A stretch of DNA of 64,000 bases from JAIQFF01 sp963788505 (lineage in GTDB: Bacteria > Acidobacteriota > Terriglobia > Terriglobales > Acidobacteriaceae): positions 1 to 64,000 of the forward strand of contig CAWBGY010000012.1 of assembly GCA_963788505.1 (NCBI GenBank), in the 5' to 3' direction. This document shows positions 53,501-62,756 of the stretch, one piece after another; position 1 is the stretch's first letter; each line of letters begins with the position of its first letter. The notes beneath the pieces are model-generated. The model did no database searches. It saw only the letters and a list, made by a program, of their open reading frames with translations, and was not told the DNA's origin. A program made the translations under genes and the position numbers.

Positions 53501-54030
53501 CTGACGGCGGTATCACCACCCACCGGGACATCCTTGTAATTGGTGATATCGTTCGATGCTCCGGGAGCCAATGCAGCAAGTTGGAACAGGCTCGTGCCGT
53601 TGACGGCGAGGTCCGATAGCTGCTTGCCGGTAATCAGGTTGCTGACTTCCCCGGTATCTGTCTGTACGGCAACCGCATTGGCTTCTACGGTTACCATCTC
53701 GGTCGCCTGGCCGACCTGCATCTGGAAGTCCACGCGGTCACGGTCGCCCACATTCAACATCACGCCCGTCCGCTCGGCAGGCCTGAACCCTGACACGGCG
53801 ACCTTTACCGTGTAGTGGCCGATGTGAAGATTAGGCACCACATACTGCCCGTCTGCACTCGTGGCGGCCTTCGTGGTGAAACCTGTCTCTATGTTTGTGA
53901 GAGTTACCGAAACATTCGGTAGAGCGGCGCCGGTTGGATCGGTCACCGTTCCGACGACAGTTGCTTCCTGGGCAAAGACCTGCAGGGACATAGCCAAGAC
54001 CAGCCCGGAAAGAACCAATAGCCACCGCAT
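50546..54030 (-). pseudogene. TonB-dependent receptor (oar/SusC-like) with one frameshift
   Basis: An outer-membrane receptor of about 1160 residues. It has a signal peptide (MRWLLVLSGLVLAMSLQVFAQ) and a carboxypeptidase-regulatory domain (VVGTVTDPTGAALPNVSVTL). The plug contains VEANAVAVQTDTGEVSNLIT and TAVSFNGQRTAHNVFIVDGG. A large barrel with SVSYVGNQNRHLN follows, and the C-terminus has FSESAGLQLKLETFNTFNHT and ends VQLAGKVYF. The frame breaks near 50,962-50,966: GIITIESGLPG is followed, one base short, by NVTGGSNLVCGANCPTG. Everything else is clean, so a single missing base (real or an error) explains it. It lies in the polysaccharide island and probably imports oligosaccharides. A LacI-like operator candidate lies 250 bases upstream. 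Confidence 0.88.
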
Positions 54031-54629
54031 ACGATGGCTCCACGACGAAGTGCACTCGGCGAACGAGGACGAGAATTTCACAGCGCGCCTCCTTTGAAGG
54101 CTTCCTCCCTGCGGGAGGACTAAATCGAAAAGATCACTCAAAATCAGTCAGCCAACTGCGGCTGGGATTCGTTTCGTGGGAAGCTAGAGTCATATCGATC
54201 CCCTCCGGCCAAATGGCCTCCCACAAGTGGCCAGGAGTCTGAGCACCGGTCAGGATCCAGCCCTTGCTAACCGCGTTCCGGTAACGTTAACGATGCAGGA
54301 CAGCTTGTACCTGTATTCGTAGAAGATTGTCAAGAAAATTTTTGAGTCGAAGAGCATCACTTCCTGAATCGGCACAGGCACTGGGCCGACCACAAAGGGC
54401 TTCCCGCCAGTCCGAAGGGGGTGGACGGGTTGGTTCATCGGCAGCCAGAAATAGCCAGACAATGGAGTTAGGCAGCCGGTGTCACGGTCGAGCACGCCTA
54501 CAGAGCGGCCCGCCCCAGGAGCACCGAGTCGTCGAAGCTGAAGTCCGGAATTCTCATCTCCCGAAACAGATTCAGGTTGGTTGACATCACTACACCTGGG
54601 CTGAAATGAACGGTAGGAGGGAGAGGAAT
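54031..54629. other. Leader and intergenic stretch of about 600 bases
   Basis: This holds the promoter region of the TonB receptor. A short minus-strand frame (about 30 codons, MSTNLNLFREMRIPDFSF, near 54,500-54,590) looks like the start of a lost gene but I cannot name it. No other gene is supported. Confidence 0.4.
54281..54292. promoter_or_regulatory. LacI-type operator candidate
   Basis: GTAACGTTAACG contains the palindrome TAACGTTA with a central CG, the form preferred by LacI/GalR regulators. It lies about 250 bases upstream of the TonB receptor start, between that gene and the LacI-type regulator remnant. Short palindromes occur by chance, so this is tentative. Confidence 0.35.
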
Positions 54630-55534
54630 CTAGTTGGTGAGGTGATCAGCCATAAGCCGCACAGCTGTCTGACCCTGGCGATGTGGTTGCTGATAGATCG
54701 AGGCCGCTATTGTGTCTTTGTGAAAATACGGAGCCATATCCGCGAACAGATCGGTAGTGATTAGTTTCACCTTTCCCGCCAGTCCGTGCGCTCCCAGCGC
54801 ACGGCAGACCGGAAGACAGTTGACCGTGTTCACATAAAGTCCAGCCAGCGCCGGAACCCGGCCGAGAAGCTCAAACGTCTTTTGAAAGCTCTCGTCCTCG
54901 TCTTCGTGCCCTTCAATGGCTGTTACTATCGTTCCTCCCGGGCAATGCCGTGGAAAGGCCTCGGAGAAGCCATCCGTCTTCCTGCGATGATCTTCCGCAC
55001 TCAGCATGCCCGCAATGAGGGCCACTTTCGAACCCGGAGGAACAAACTTTCCCATTAACTCGCCGGCCAGACATCCATTCAGCCGCGGTTCCACACAGAT
55101 AACGGTTGACCTCCGGCTTTTGGGAGAATCGGTGGATAGGCAAACTACGTGATGATTCCCTGAACGCCGCTCTCCACCAGCTCTTCGAAAGCTTCGGTGT
55201 CCCCTACGCCAAGGCTGGGCACCGGGCGGTTCAGCAATTCGACGCCTAGCGGTGCGACTCGACGGGCTTCGTCCAGCACACCGCTCCAGAGCTGATCGTA
55301 GAAGAATCGGATCTCGCGGGGTATGCAAACACCGATGCGGACACCGCTCTTCGAGACCGCCGGAGCGCGCGCCGCCAGGTTCGGCGTGTAACCGATTTGC
55401 CTTGCGATTTGCAGAATGCGATGCCGGGTTGATTCCTTTACTCCGTTGCGTTCGTGCAGGGCGCGATCAACCGTCCCGATCGCAACATTGGCCAGCTCGG
55501 CAATCCGGCGAATCCCATGTCTCTCGCTTTTCAT
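54630..55534 (-). pseudogene. LacI-family regulator with internal deletion and frameshift
   Basis: The N-terminal part from ATG 55534 has the LacI helix-turn-helix (IAELANVAIGTVDRALHERN), the hinge (RILQIARQIGYTPNLAARA) and the first sugar-binding strands (IGVCIPREIRFFYDQLWSGV), ending ESGVQGIIT. The reading resumes in another frame at VVCLSTDSPKSRRSTVICVE and runs through the second subdomain (LITTDLFADMAPYFHKDTIA) to the stop. Between GIIT and VVCL, family members have some 20-25 more residues (the PxDPxxxxPxIxxAxxxGIP segment), which are missing here. A real deletion, not just a base error, is therefore likely. The regulator is probably inactive. Confidence 0.75.
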
Positions 55535-55684
55535 CTCCTGGCCCCCCCACAACAACACCAACCGCCCCATTAAGCATTCCCTGCCGTCCAAGTTGAGCGG
55601 CGGGGCAGGTTTCCGTGTACGTTGACGACGCTATACTCAGGCGCTTTTGAATTACACCTGAAAGGCCGTCAAGAGCAAACTTTC

Positions 55685-56262
55685 ATGTTCCACAACCTTC
55701 GCGTTCTCCTGTTAAACGTTCTCGCGGTGCCATCTTTTTTTGTGTGTTTCGTTGGCGCAGAGCGGGCAAGGTCCGCCGTTTTCCGCTACCTGGATCCTTC
55801 ACAACCTGATGTTTGGGGACGGACGGACCTGGTTTTATTTCGTGTTCGGCTTGGGCAAATTAACTTTCAGGTCTGGCCCGGCGCCCGATTTTGGATTGAA
55901 GAAGCACTGGGCAGAACCCTGCAGGTCCCGTCCCCTCCGGCAGTGCAGGAATTCCCAATGATCATGTGGCAAAACGTAACCGCCGGCAAAACTCCGGTGG
56001 GAACCGAGGTCCAGGCGAAGCTGGCAGTAGGCACTCTGGGCGATGGCACGGTATTTCCGAAGAACGCAATCTTTTCTGGAAAAGTAATCGAGTGCGTGGC
56101 GAGACCTCGACCGAACCGTCCCGGCTGGCGATTCGCATGGATTCCGTGCAGTGGAAGGATGGATCCGCCGCGGACGAATTACTGCCGACAAAATGGATTT
56201 TGTTCGCCCACTACGGCGCGCAAGACACGTCTTCACAACTCCGGGCCTGGGGGATTTGTTGA
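55685..56262 (+). pseudogene. Damaged copy 3 of the unrecognised secreted family
   Basis: From ATG 55685 a signal-like segment (LRVLLLNVLAVPSFFVCFVG) leads to FRYLDPSQPDVWGRTDLV, which echoes the mature N-terminus of the GH3 enzyme downstream (AVYLDPSQPIEARVDDLV). The family core follows (VQEFPMIMWQNVTAGKTPVG, VFPKNAIFSGKV). The frame breaks near 56,100 and resumes as EPSRLAIRMDSVQWKDGS. The C-terminal module is lost. It looks like a chimera of a duplicated GH3 leader and the family core. Confidence 0.6.
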
Positions 56263-56382
56263 CCGCAGGATTTACCCTGTGCTACAAGCAACCGACCGAC
56301 CGTAAGCGTTTACGGACATCTTCTGAAATGCGTGCGCTCGCCGGGACTTCTTTGATCTTGTGGGTTGCGAGGAGATATTGCA

Positions 56383-59037
56383 ATGGACCCAGCCGGTACT
56401 CGATCCAGGCTCGGAGTGTTTCTTCTTCTCATTCTCGTTCCTTGCGCGCTCATTCCTTCCGCGGCGCAAACTGCTGGCGCGGTTTACCTGGACCCTTCGC
56501 AGCCAATCGAGGCGCGAGTGGATGACCTGGTGGGAAGGATGACACTCGAGGAGAAAGCTTCCCAGTTGGTGAACCAGGCGCGGGCCATTCCGAGGCTGCA
56601 GGTTCCGGCCTACAACTGGTGGAGCGAGGCGCTGCATGGCGTCGCCAACGCCGGGACCGCCACGGTTTTTCCGGAACCGATTGGCCTGGCGGCAACGTTT
56701 GACTCCCCTTTGATCCACGATATGGCAATCGTCATCGGCACCGAAGCGCGGGCCAAACACAACCAGGCCGTCAGAGCGGGACGGCGGGACATCATGGAAG
56801 GCCTGGACTTCTGGTCGCCGAACATCAACATCTTCCGCGACCCGCGCTGGGGCCGGGGCCAGGAAACCTACGGCGAGGACCCTTTTCTCACGGGACGCAT
56901 GGGCGTGGCGTTCGTCACGGGATTACAGGGGGATGATCCGAAATATTTTCGAGTCATCTCCACCCCAAAGCATTTTGCTGTGCACAGCGGCCCCGAGCCT
57001 TCGCGGCACAGTATTGACGTGCAGGTATCCCGGCACGACATGGAGGACACGTACCTGCCCGCATTCCGCGCCGCAGTGGTAGAGGGCAAAGCCGAATCCG
57101 TGATGTGCGCTTACAACCGCGTCAATGGCGAACCCGCATGCGCGAACACTTTCCTGCTGCAAGACCAGTTGCGCGGCGCCTGGAAATTCAACGGCTACGT
57201 AGTATCGGACTGCGATGCCATCGTCGACATCTACCAGGGACACCACTTCACGAAAACTCCGGCAGAAGCTGCTGCAGCCGCCTTGAAGAAGGGGATGGAC
57301 AATGAGTGCGCTGACTTCTTCACCGAGACCAAGGACAACTCCGACTACGTGAAGTACCTGGACGCCGTGAAGCAGGGGCTGCTCAGCGAGAAGGACCTCG
57401 ACGTCGCGGTGAAACGGCTGTTTACCGCGCGCATGCGGCTGGGAATGTTCGATCCTCCGGATAAAGTGCCCTACGCTCAGACTCCTGATTCGGAGATCGA
57501 CAGCGCGCCTCACCGGGAACTCGCGCTGAAGGCGGCGCGCGAATCCATGGTGCTGCTGAAGAACGACGGTGTACTTCCCTTCGCGCCTGGCGTGAAAAAT
57601 ATTTTAGTGGTGGGACCATTGGCTGAATCTGTGCAGGTTCTGCACGGCAACTATAGCGGCACGGCTTCGCACGCCACCACGGCGCTGGAAGGAATCCGCA
57701 AGCAGTTTGCCGCCGCTCACGTCTCCTACGCGCCGGGAACCAATTTCCTGCGCGCCGAAAGCGTGATTCCCACCTCGGCGCTTTCGACGAGCGATGGAAA
57801 GCCCGGGCTACAGGGAGAATATTTTGCCGGCAGCGAATTCGCCGGTACGCCGGCGGCGGTGCGGGTTGACCCGCTGGTCGACCTCCAGCTCTTCCATCCG
57901 AACGCGCATGCCCTCACACCTCCTGCAGGCTTGAAGGACTTTTCGGTTCGCTGGACAGGTTTTCTGACCCCGGCCGAATCGGGTGCGTACCGGATCGGAT
58001 TGCTCGGTTCCATGCACCGTTTGTGGCTGGATGACAAATTGATAGCGGATGACGTGCAGCTCCACGATCCCACATCCGACACCGCGGTGGTTGAGCTCAC
58101 CAAGGGACATCGTTATGCACTGAGGATCGAATACGTGAAAGGCGCCTTTGGCACAAAGTTGGTGTGGCTGCCGGTAAGCTCTGATCCCATCGTCGAAGCA
58201 GCCACAGCAGCGCGGGAGGCGGATGTGGTGGTTGCGGTGGTTGGCATCACCTCCAAGCTCGAAGGCGAAGAGATGAAGGTTGATCTGCCCGGATTCCGTG
58301 GAGGAGATCGCACCAGCCTCAACCTACCGGAAGAAGAGCAGGCGCTTCTGGGAGCTTTGAGAGGAACCGGCAAGCCGCTGGTGGTGGTGCTCATGAACGG
58401 CAGTGCCCTGGCGGTAAATTGGGCGCAGGAACAAGCCAACGCGATTCTCGAAGCCTGGTACTCGGGGGAAGAAGGCGGAACCGCAATTGCCCAGACCCTG
58501 GCGGGCGTCAACAATCCCTCCGGACGATTGCCGGTCACCTTCTACAAGGGCCTGGAGCAGTTGCCGGCGTTTGACGACTATGCGATGGGGAACCGCACCT
58601 ACCGCTATTTTGCCGGCGAGCCCCTCTATCCCTTCGGCTACGGTCTGACCTATTCCAGGTTCGAATACAGCAACCTCAAATTATCGAGCTCCAGCTTGTC
58701 AGCTGGTGATCCCCTCACCATCGAAGTCGATGTGAAGAACACAAGCCAGCGAGCCGGCGATGAGGTGGTGGAACTGTATCTGAGTTTTCCTAAATTGCCG
58801 GGCGCGCCGCTGCGTGCGCTTCGCGGTTTTACCCGGGTCCGGATGGACGCCGGCGAACTACGGCACGTTCAGCTCGTGCTGCAGCCCCGCGACCTGAGTT
58901 ATGTGAACGAATCAGGAGTTCGAGTCGTCGGCGCGGGCGACTACGTCATCACCGTCGGCGGCGGACAGCCGGGCACGGCAGCAGCGCAGGCAGAAACCCG
59001 GCTCGCCATTCACGGCGAGCAATCATTACCAGAGTAG
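56383..59037 (+). CDS. GH3 beta-glucosidase/beta-xylosidase with PA14 insert
   Basis: An exported family 3 glycoside hydrolase of 884 residues. After the signal peptide comes the N-terminal barrel (LVNQARAIPRLQVPAYNWWS, KHFAVHSGPEPSRHS) with the nucleophile Asp in GYVVSDCDAIVDIYQG. The C-terminal domain is split by a PA14 beta-sandwich of about 130 residues (PGLQGEYFAGSEFAGTP to GTKLVWLP). A fibronectin-III-like end closes it (TIEVDVKNTSQRAGDEVVEL). PA14 inserts bind glycans and shape the active site in oligosaccharide-active GH3 enzymes. The xylosidase-like EALHGVANAG sequence suggests beta-xylosidase. ATG 56383 is preferred over an upstream in-frame TTG at 56365. Confidence 0.92.
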   Translation: MDPAGTRSRLGVFLLLILVPCALIPSAAQTAGAVYLDPSQPIEARVDDLVGRMTLEEKASQLVNQARAIPRLQVPAYNWWSEALHGVANAGTATVFPEPIGLAATFDSPLIHDMAIVIGTEARAKHNQAVRAGRRDIMEGLDFWSPNINIFRDPRWGRGQETYGEDPFLTGRMGVAFVTGLQGDDPKYFRVISTPKHFAVHSGPEPSRHSIDVQVSRHDMEDTYLPAFRAAVVEGKAESVMCAYNRVNGEPACANTFLLQDQLRGAWKFNGYVVSDCDAIVDIYQGHHFTKTPAEAAAAALKKGMDNECADFFTETKDNSDYVKYLDAVKQGLLSEKDLDVAVKRLFTARMRLGMFDPPDKVPYAQTPDSEIDSAPHRELALKAARESMVLLKNDGVLPFAPGVKNILVVGPLAESVQVLHGNYSGTASHATTALEGIRKQFAAAHVSYAPGTNFLRAESVIPTSALSTSDGKPGLQGEYFAGSEFAGTPAAVRVDPLVDLQLFHPNAHALTPPAGLKDFSVRWTGFLTPAESGAYRIGLLGSMHRLWLDDKLIADDVQLHDPTSDTAVVELTKGHRYALRIEYVKGAFGTKLVWLPVSSDPIVEAATAAREADVVVAVVGITSKLEGEEMKVDLPGFRGGDRTSLNLPEEEQALLGALRGTGKPLVVVLMNGSALAVNWAQEQANAILEAWYSGEEGGTAIAQTLAGVNNPSGRLPVTFYKGLEQLPAFDDYAMGNRTYRYFAGEPLYPFGYGLTYSRFEYSNLKLSSSSLSAGDPLTIEVDVKNTSQRAGDEVVELYLSFPKLPGAPLRALRGFTRVRMDAGELRHVQLVLQPRDLSYVNESGVRVVGAGDYVITVGGGQPGTAAAQAETRLAIHGEQSLPE

Positions 59038-59071
59038 AATTAAAAGCAGCCTCGTGCCCGCCGTCTCCGAC

Positions 59072-60799
59072 ATGAAGATGTGGAAGTCCCCCGGCTCACT
59101 GGCCGTGCTCTTGGTGTTCGTGCTGACCGCTCCCCTGCCGCTGACTTCCCAGGCGCCCGCGAGCGGACCTGCGCAGGGACGCTCGGAAGCCGCGGCCGCG
59201 GCCACGGCCTCTGGAGACAGCCCCATCCGCTTCGTCTTTCAACCGATCGATTTCAGGCTGGACAGTGACGAGACGCCGGAACGTCACGCTCCGGAAACCA
59301 TGGCCGGCGGCGTAGCTATCTTCGACTTTAACAACGACGGCAAGCTTGACCTCTTCTTCACCAATGGGGCGGACATCAAGACCCTTCGTAAGACTTCCGC
59401 GAAATACTACAACCGTCTCTTCGAGAACGACGGCCAGGGACACTTCACCGACGTGACCGAAAAGGCCGGGCTTTTCGGGACGGGCTTCGACATCGGCGTA
59501 GCCATTGGCGACTATGACAACGATGGGTACGAGGACATTTTTGTCGCCGGCGTGTATCGCAATACGCTCTATCACAACAATGGGGATGGGACTTTCACCG
59601 ATGTCACCGCCAAAGCCGGCCTGAACCGGCCCGATCCGGAGTACGGCAAGCTTTGGTCCGTCGCCGGCGCCTGGGTCGACGTGAATAACGACGGGCTGCT
59701 CGATCTCGTCGTTATCAACTACCTGAAATGGGATTCCGCAAAAGAGCCTGACTGCGAAGTGGCCGGGCATCGCGACTACTGCCATCCCAAGATGTACCCG
59801 CCCACACCCAATCAGTTATTCCTCAATAATGGCGACGGAACTTTTCGCGACGCCTCCGCCGAATGGGGTCTTCGCGCGCATCCCGGAAAAGGCATGGGAG
59901 TGGCGGCGGGCGATTTCGATGTCGGCGGAAAGATGGATCTCATCGTCCCCAATGACAAGCTGATGAACTGGTTCTTTCGCAGCCGCGGTGGCCATTTTCA
60001 GGAGGCAGGTTTCGACGCGAATGTCGCGCTGCGGGAGGATGGCACCTTCATCTCGGGTATGGGAGTTGATTTTCGCGATCTGGACAATGATGGCTATCCC
60101 GACATTGTCTTGGTCGCTCTCGATGGGGAAACTTTTCCAATCTACCGCAACACGGGTAAAGGAAGCTTCGTTGAAGTCACTCGGGAGAGCGGAATGACCA
60201 AGCAAAGCCTGCCTATGGCCGGTTACTCTCCCACCATTGCCGATTTTAATAACGATGGCTGGAAAGACATTTTTGTTTCGCGCGGTCATGTCCAGTCGCT
60301 GTTGTCGGCGCCGAACTTAGTCATCGAACAACCCAACACTGTCTTTCGCAATCTTGGGGACATGAAATTTTCAGCATTGACCGCTGAAGCCGGACTGACC
60401 TCGCAGCCTCCCGCGCGGCACCGGGGCTCAGCCGTCGGCGACCTGAACGGAGACGGCCGCCTGGACGTGGTGGTGAGCGCAATCGGTGCCCCGGCGGAAA
60501 TCTGGCTCAACCAGAGTCCAGGCAACAATCATTGGATTGAATTCAAGTTGCAGGGAACAAAAAGCAATCGCGACGGAGTCGGAGCGAGAATCAAGGTGGT
60601 GACCAAGTCGGGAGCGCAATACAACCACGTATTCACCAGCGCTGGCTATGCATCGTCCAGTGCGGGCCCAGTGCACTTCGGACTTGGGACGAACCCTTCT
60701 GCAGAGCTGGTTGAGATCCGGTGGCCATCAGGAATAGTACAGGAACTGCGGAACGTGACTGGAGACCAAATCGTCGCCGTCAAAGAACCGGCTCGGTGA
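59072..60799 (+). CDS. Secreted CRTAC1-like FG-GAP/ASPIC-UnbV protein
   Basis: About 575 residues: a signal peptide (GSLAVLLVFVLTAPLPLTS), then a propeller of FG-GAP/VCBS calcium-binding repeats. These are DFNNDGKLDLFF, DYDNDGYEDIFV, DVNNDGLLDLVV, DLDNDGYPDIVL, DFNNDGWKDIFV and DLNGDGRLDVVV. The C-terminal ASPIC/UnbV domain contains NHWIEFKLQGTKSNRDGVGA and ELVEIRWPSGIVQEL. Such proteins are plentiful in Acidobacteria, often beside TPR and TonB-receptor genes, and are thought to bind glycans or other surface ligands. One repeat (DFDVGGKMDLIV) has lost its central NND motif. It follows the GH3 gene closely. Confidence 0.9.
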   Translation: MKMWKSPGSLAVLLVFVLTAPLPLTSQAPASGPAQGRSEAAAAATASGDSPIRFVFQPIDFRLDSDETPERHAPETMAGGVAIFDFNNDGKLDLFFTNGADIKTLRKTSAKYYNRLFENDGQGHFTDVTEKAGLFGTGFDIGVAIGDYDNDGYEDIFVAGVYRNTLYHNNGDGTFTDVTAKAGLNRPDPEYGKLWSVAGAWVDVNNDGLLDLVVINYLKWDSAKEPDCEVAGHRDYCHPKMYPPTPNQLFLNNGDGTFRDASAEWGLRAHPGKGMGVAAGDFDVGGKMDLIVPNDKLMNWFFRSRGGHFQEAGFDANVALREDGTFISGMGVDFRDLDNDGYPDIVLVALDGETFPIYRNTGKGSFVEVTRESGMTKQSLPMAGYSPTIADFNNDGWKDIFVSRGHVQSLLSAPNLVIEQPNTVFRNLGDMKFSALTAEAGLTSQPPARHRGSAVGDLNGDGRLDVVVSAIGAPAEIWLNQSPGNNHWIEFKLQGTKSNRDGVGARIKVVTKSGAQYNHVFTSAGYASSSAGPVHFGLGTNPSAELVEIRWPSGIVQELRNVTGDQIVAVKEPAR

Positions 60800-60863
60800 G
60801 CCCCAGTGAGGTCGCGCCTAGGCCAGGCGCGAATGGTGGTCCACTATGGTGGGAAGAAGCATT

Positions 60864-61239
60864 TTTGTGCTGAGCCTGGCACTTGGCCAGTTCAGCGACC
60901 ATCCAATCGCCGTTGCGTTTCAGTTCTTCATCTCCGGAACCGGCAAAGGCCAGAGCACAAGCTGAGAGATAGTGTCCGCCAGCGAAGTGGCCCCGCAGTT
61001 CACAATCGGGCTTTTCCCCTGCCCATTGCCACCGACGACACCTGGGCGGAAACGCGGGAGTCACAGGCGCTCACCGCCACCAGCGTTCGCAATTCGTGCC
61101 TGGCAGTGACCATCGACACCGGCGATCCCGATAATATCCACCCCAAGGACAGCGGCTGGATGTCCGCCAGAGCTTCCTTATCAACGTCGAGGGTCAGGTC
61201 GGTCGGCGCAGGTCCGAAGACGCCGGGGCCGTCGGCCAA
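60864..61239 (-). pseudogene. GH127-like beta-L-arabinofuranosidase remnant
   Basis: One frame reads GEKPDCELRGHFAGGHYLSA, CALAFAGSGDEELKRNGDWM and VAELAKCQAQ. This is the N-terminal (alpha/alpha)6-barrel signature of GH127/DUF1680 enzymes (CELRGHxxGHYLSA). About 100 bases upstream in another frame, DLTLDVDKEALADIQPLSLG looks like another part of the same decayed gene or its neighbour. No complete enzyme remains. The stretch between CRTAC1 and the next gene is otherwise empty. Confidence 0.65.
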
Positions 61240-61977
61240 CTATTTACCAGGAAGCAATTCATTAATTGCGAGCACATACGTTGTCACCTTGTCGAGTTTG
61301 ATGTTTGAACGCGAAGAAACAAGAACAACCGAGCCGTCTGCGCCGCTCGCTGATTTCACATTCTTCATTGGAACTCGTCCCTTAGAGGTGACCGATGCTG
61401 GTGCATCCACGTTCACACCATTGTCCTGCTGAGTCGACAACCGCTGAGACGGATTCGGTGGATCGGTGGTATCGACGGTGGGATTGACTCCGCCCCAATT
61501 CCTATTGTCGCCCGGCGGTCCATAGGAGAGGTTGGGAGGGGGGGCCATCGGCGCCGGCGGATAATACCACCCCGTCAAATACAACTTGAATTTCGCCTCG
61601 CCACTTTTCCATTGCGCCGAATCCATGCGAATCGCAAGGCGCGACGGCGAATTTCCTGATTTCGCCACCGACTGGGTTACCTCGCCCGAAATCACCGCGC
61701 CCCGCGGAAGCACTCCGCCCTTAATCATCGTGGCCATCACCAGCCGCGCTTCCACCTTTGTTCCCACGGCGGTCTTTCCCGCTTCTACAGTCTGCCGCAG
61801 GACGATCGGCAGCTCGCATTCAACACAACCATCGACAGCGCTCGTCCCCGTATCCACAGGTGAGGAGGCTCCAGCCCCCGGTACCGTTTGAGCCTTGAGA
61901 ACTTGACCTAGAAGAACAGCTGAGCCGAGAACCATGGCGCACGCCGCAGGACCTGCTGCTTTGATTTTGCGAAACAT
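61240..61977 (-). CDS. Secreted protein of the unrecognised family, copy 4 (intact)
   Basis: A 245-residue exported protein. After the signal peptide (ACAMVLGSAVLLGQVLKAQT) comes the family core ELPIVLRQTVEAGKTAVGTK, LPRGAVISGEVTQSVAKSG and SRLAIRMDSAQWKSGEAKF, then YLTGWYYPP. A Pro/Asn-rich spacer precedes the C-terminal module GRVPMKNVKSASGADGSVVL, SRSNIKLDKVTTYVLAINE and a Lys end. ATG 61977 is chosen because the signal peptide follows directly; the longer upstream frame overlaps the permease remnants. It is the cleanest example of the family in the window, and its nearest neighbours are hydrolase and permease remnants. Confidence 0.7.
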   Translation of the reverse strand: MFRKIKAAGPAACAMVLGSAVLLGQVLKAQTVPGAGASSPVDTGTSAVDGCVECELPIVLRQTVEAGKTAVGTKVEARLVMATMIKGGVLPRGAVISGEVTQSVAKSGNSPSRLAIRMDSAQWKSGEAKFKLYLTGWYYPPAPMAPPPNLSYGPPGDNRNWGGVNPTVDTTDPPNPSQRLSTQQDNGVNVDAPASVTSKGRVPMKNVKSASGADGSVVLVSSRSNIKLDKVTTYVLAINELLPGK

Positions 61978-62039
61978 CACTCCTCCGGGAGCCAACTCGA
62001 AGGTGAGAGAACTTGCGCTCGAAATTATACCGCGCCTGT

Positions 62040-62248
62040 GAAATCCAGTTGTCGCCTGCGACGGCTGCATGCTGGCAAAGGCCCTGAAAGATGTTGACGA
62101 TGGCAGTCGAGAAACCGGTTCCATAGGCCAGCAACAAGACCACGGTGGCGATTCCCCATGCCATGCCGAGCATGGTAATCGCGGTGCGCCGGCGATTTTG
62201 CCGAAGCGCGCCATAAGCCTCCGAGAACACATCTTTCGCACGGATCAT
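62040..62248 (-). pseudogene. MacB-type permease, N-terminal fragment
   Basis: From ATG 62248 the frame reads MIRAKDVFSEAYGALRQNRR, RTAITMLGMAWGIATVVLLL and YGTGFSTAIVNIFQG. This is the first helix and periplasmic entry of a MacB/FtsX-type ABC permease. It then loses similarity and ends. A normal subunit has about 400 residues, so about 85% is missing. The gene copy 4 of the secreted family follows. Confidence 0.75.
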
Positions 62249-62251
62249 CAA

Positions 62252-62570
62252 TCACTCCTGGCGAAGCGCTTCGACCGGCGTGAGCAAGGCTGCCCGTCGT
62301 GCGGGGTACAAGCCCGCGATGATACCGGCCGCGGCCAAAGCTCCCATGGCAAGGACAGCGCTCGCCGGGTAGATATAAGGCAATTTGAATCCATCGATCG
62401 GCGGTGCAAGTCCGAGGAGCCGGGTCACCGCGTAGGCCCCGGCCACGCCAATGGCACCGCTGATTGCTGAAAGCATCAGTCCCTCCAGGAAGAACTGGAA
62501 CAGAATGTTTCGCCGGGTAGCGCCCAGGGCCTTGCGCAGACCGATCTCGCGTGCGCTCCACCCCACAAGT
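62252..62570 (-). pseudogene. FtsX/MacB permease, C-terminal fragment
   Basis: The frame REIGLRKALGATRRNILFQF, FLEGLMLSAISGAIGVAGAY and GLYPARRAALLTPVEALRQE is the last three helices and signature end of a MacB-type permease. Its N-terminal 300 residues are missing and replaced by unrelated sequence. Its stop overlaps the region of the next fragment's start, so two tandem permease genes once stood here and one deletion in each left mirror-image remains. Confidence 0.75.
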
Positions 62571-62756
62571 TTGTGCCACATGTTCCTCGCCGGTGCTGCG
62601 CATCATGTACGAAAGCGGAGAGCAAGCACACTGCAAGCACCCAGGTTCGAACTGCACGAAACCTGGGGCATCCGGCCGCGGGCCGCTGCTGGTAGGTGTC
62701 CGAATTGGGGCTGCTTCCATCTGTCCCGAATTTTCGATTTGAATCCTGCCGTGAAC

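Noticed and set aside
55622..56305. Treating the 55.6-kb frame as an intact secreted protein
   Set aside because: The family sequence switches frame near 56,100 and the C-terminal module is absent.
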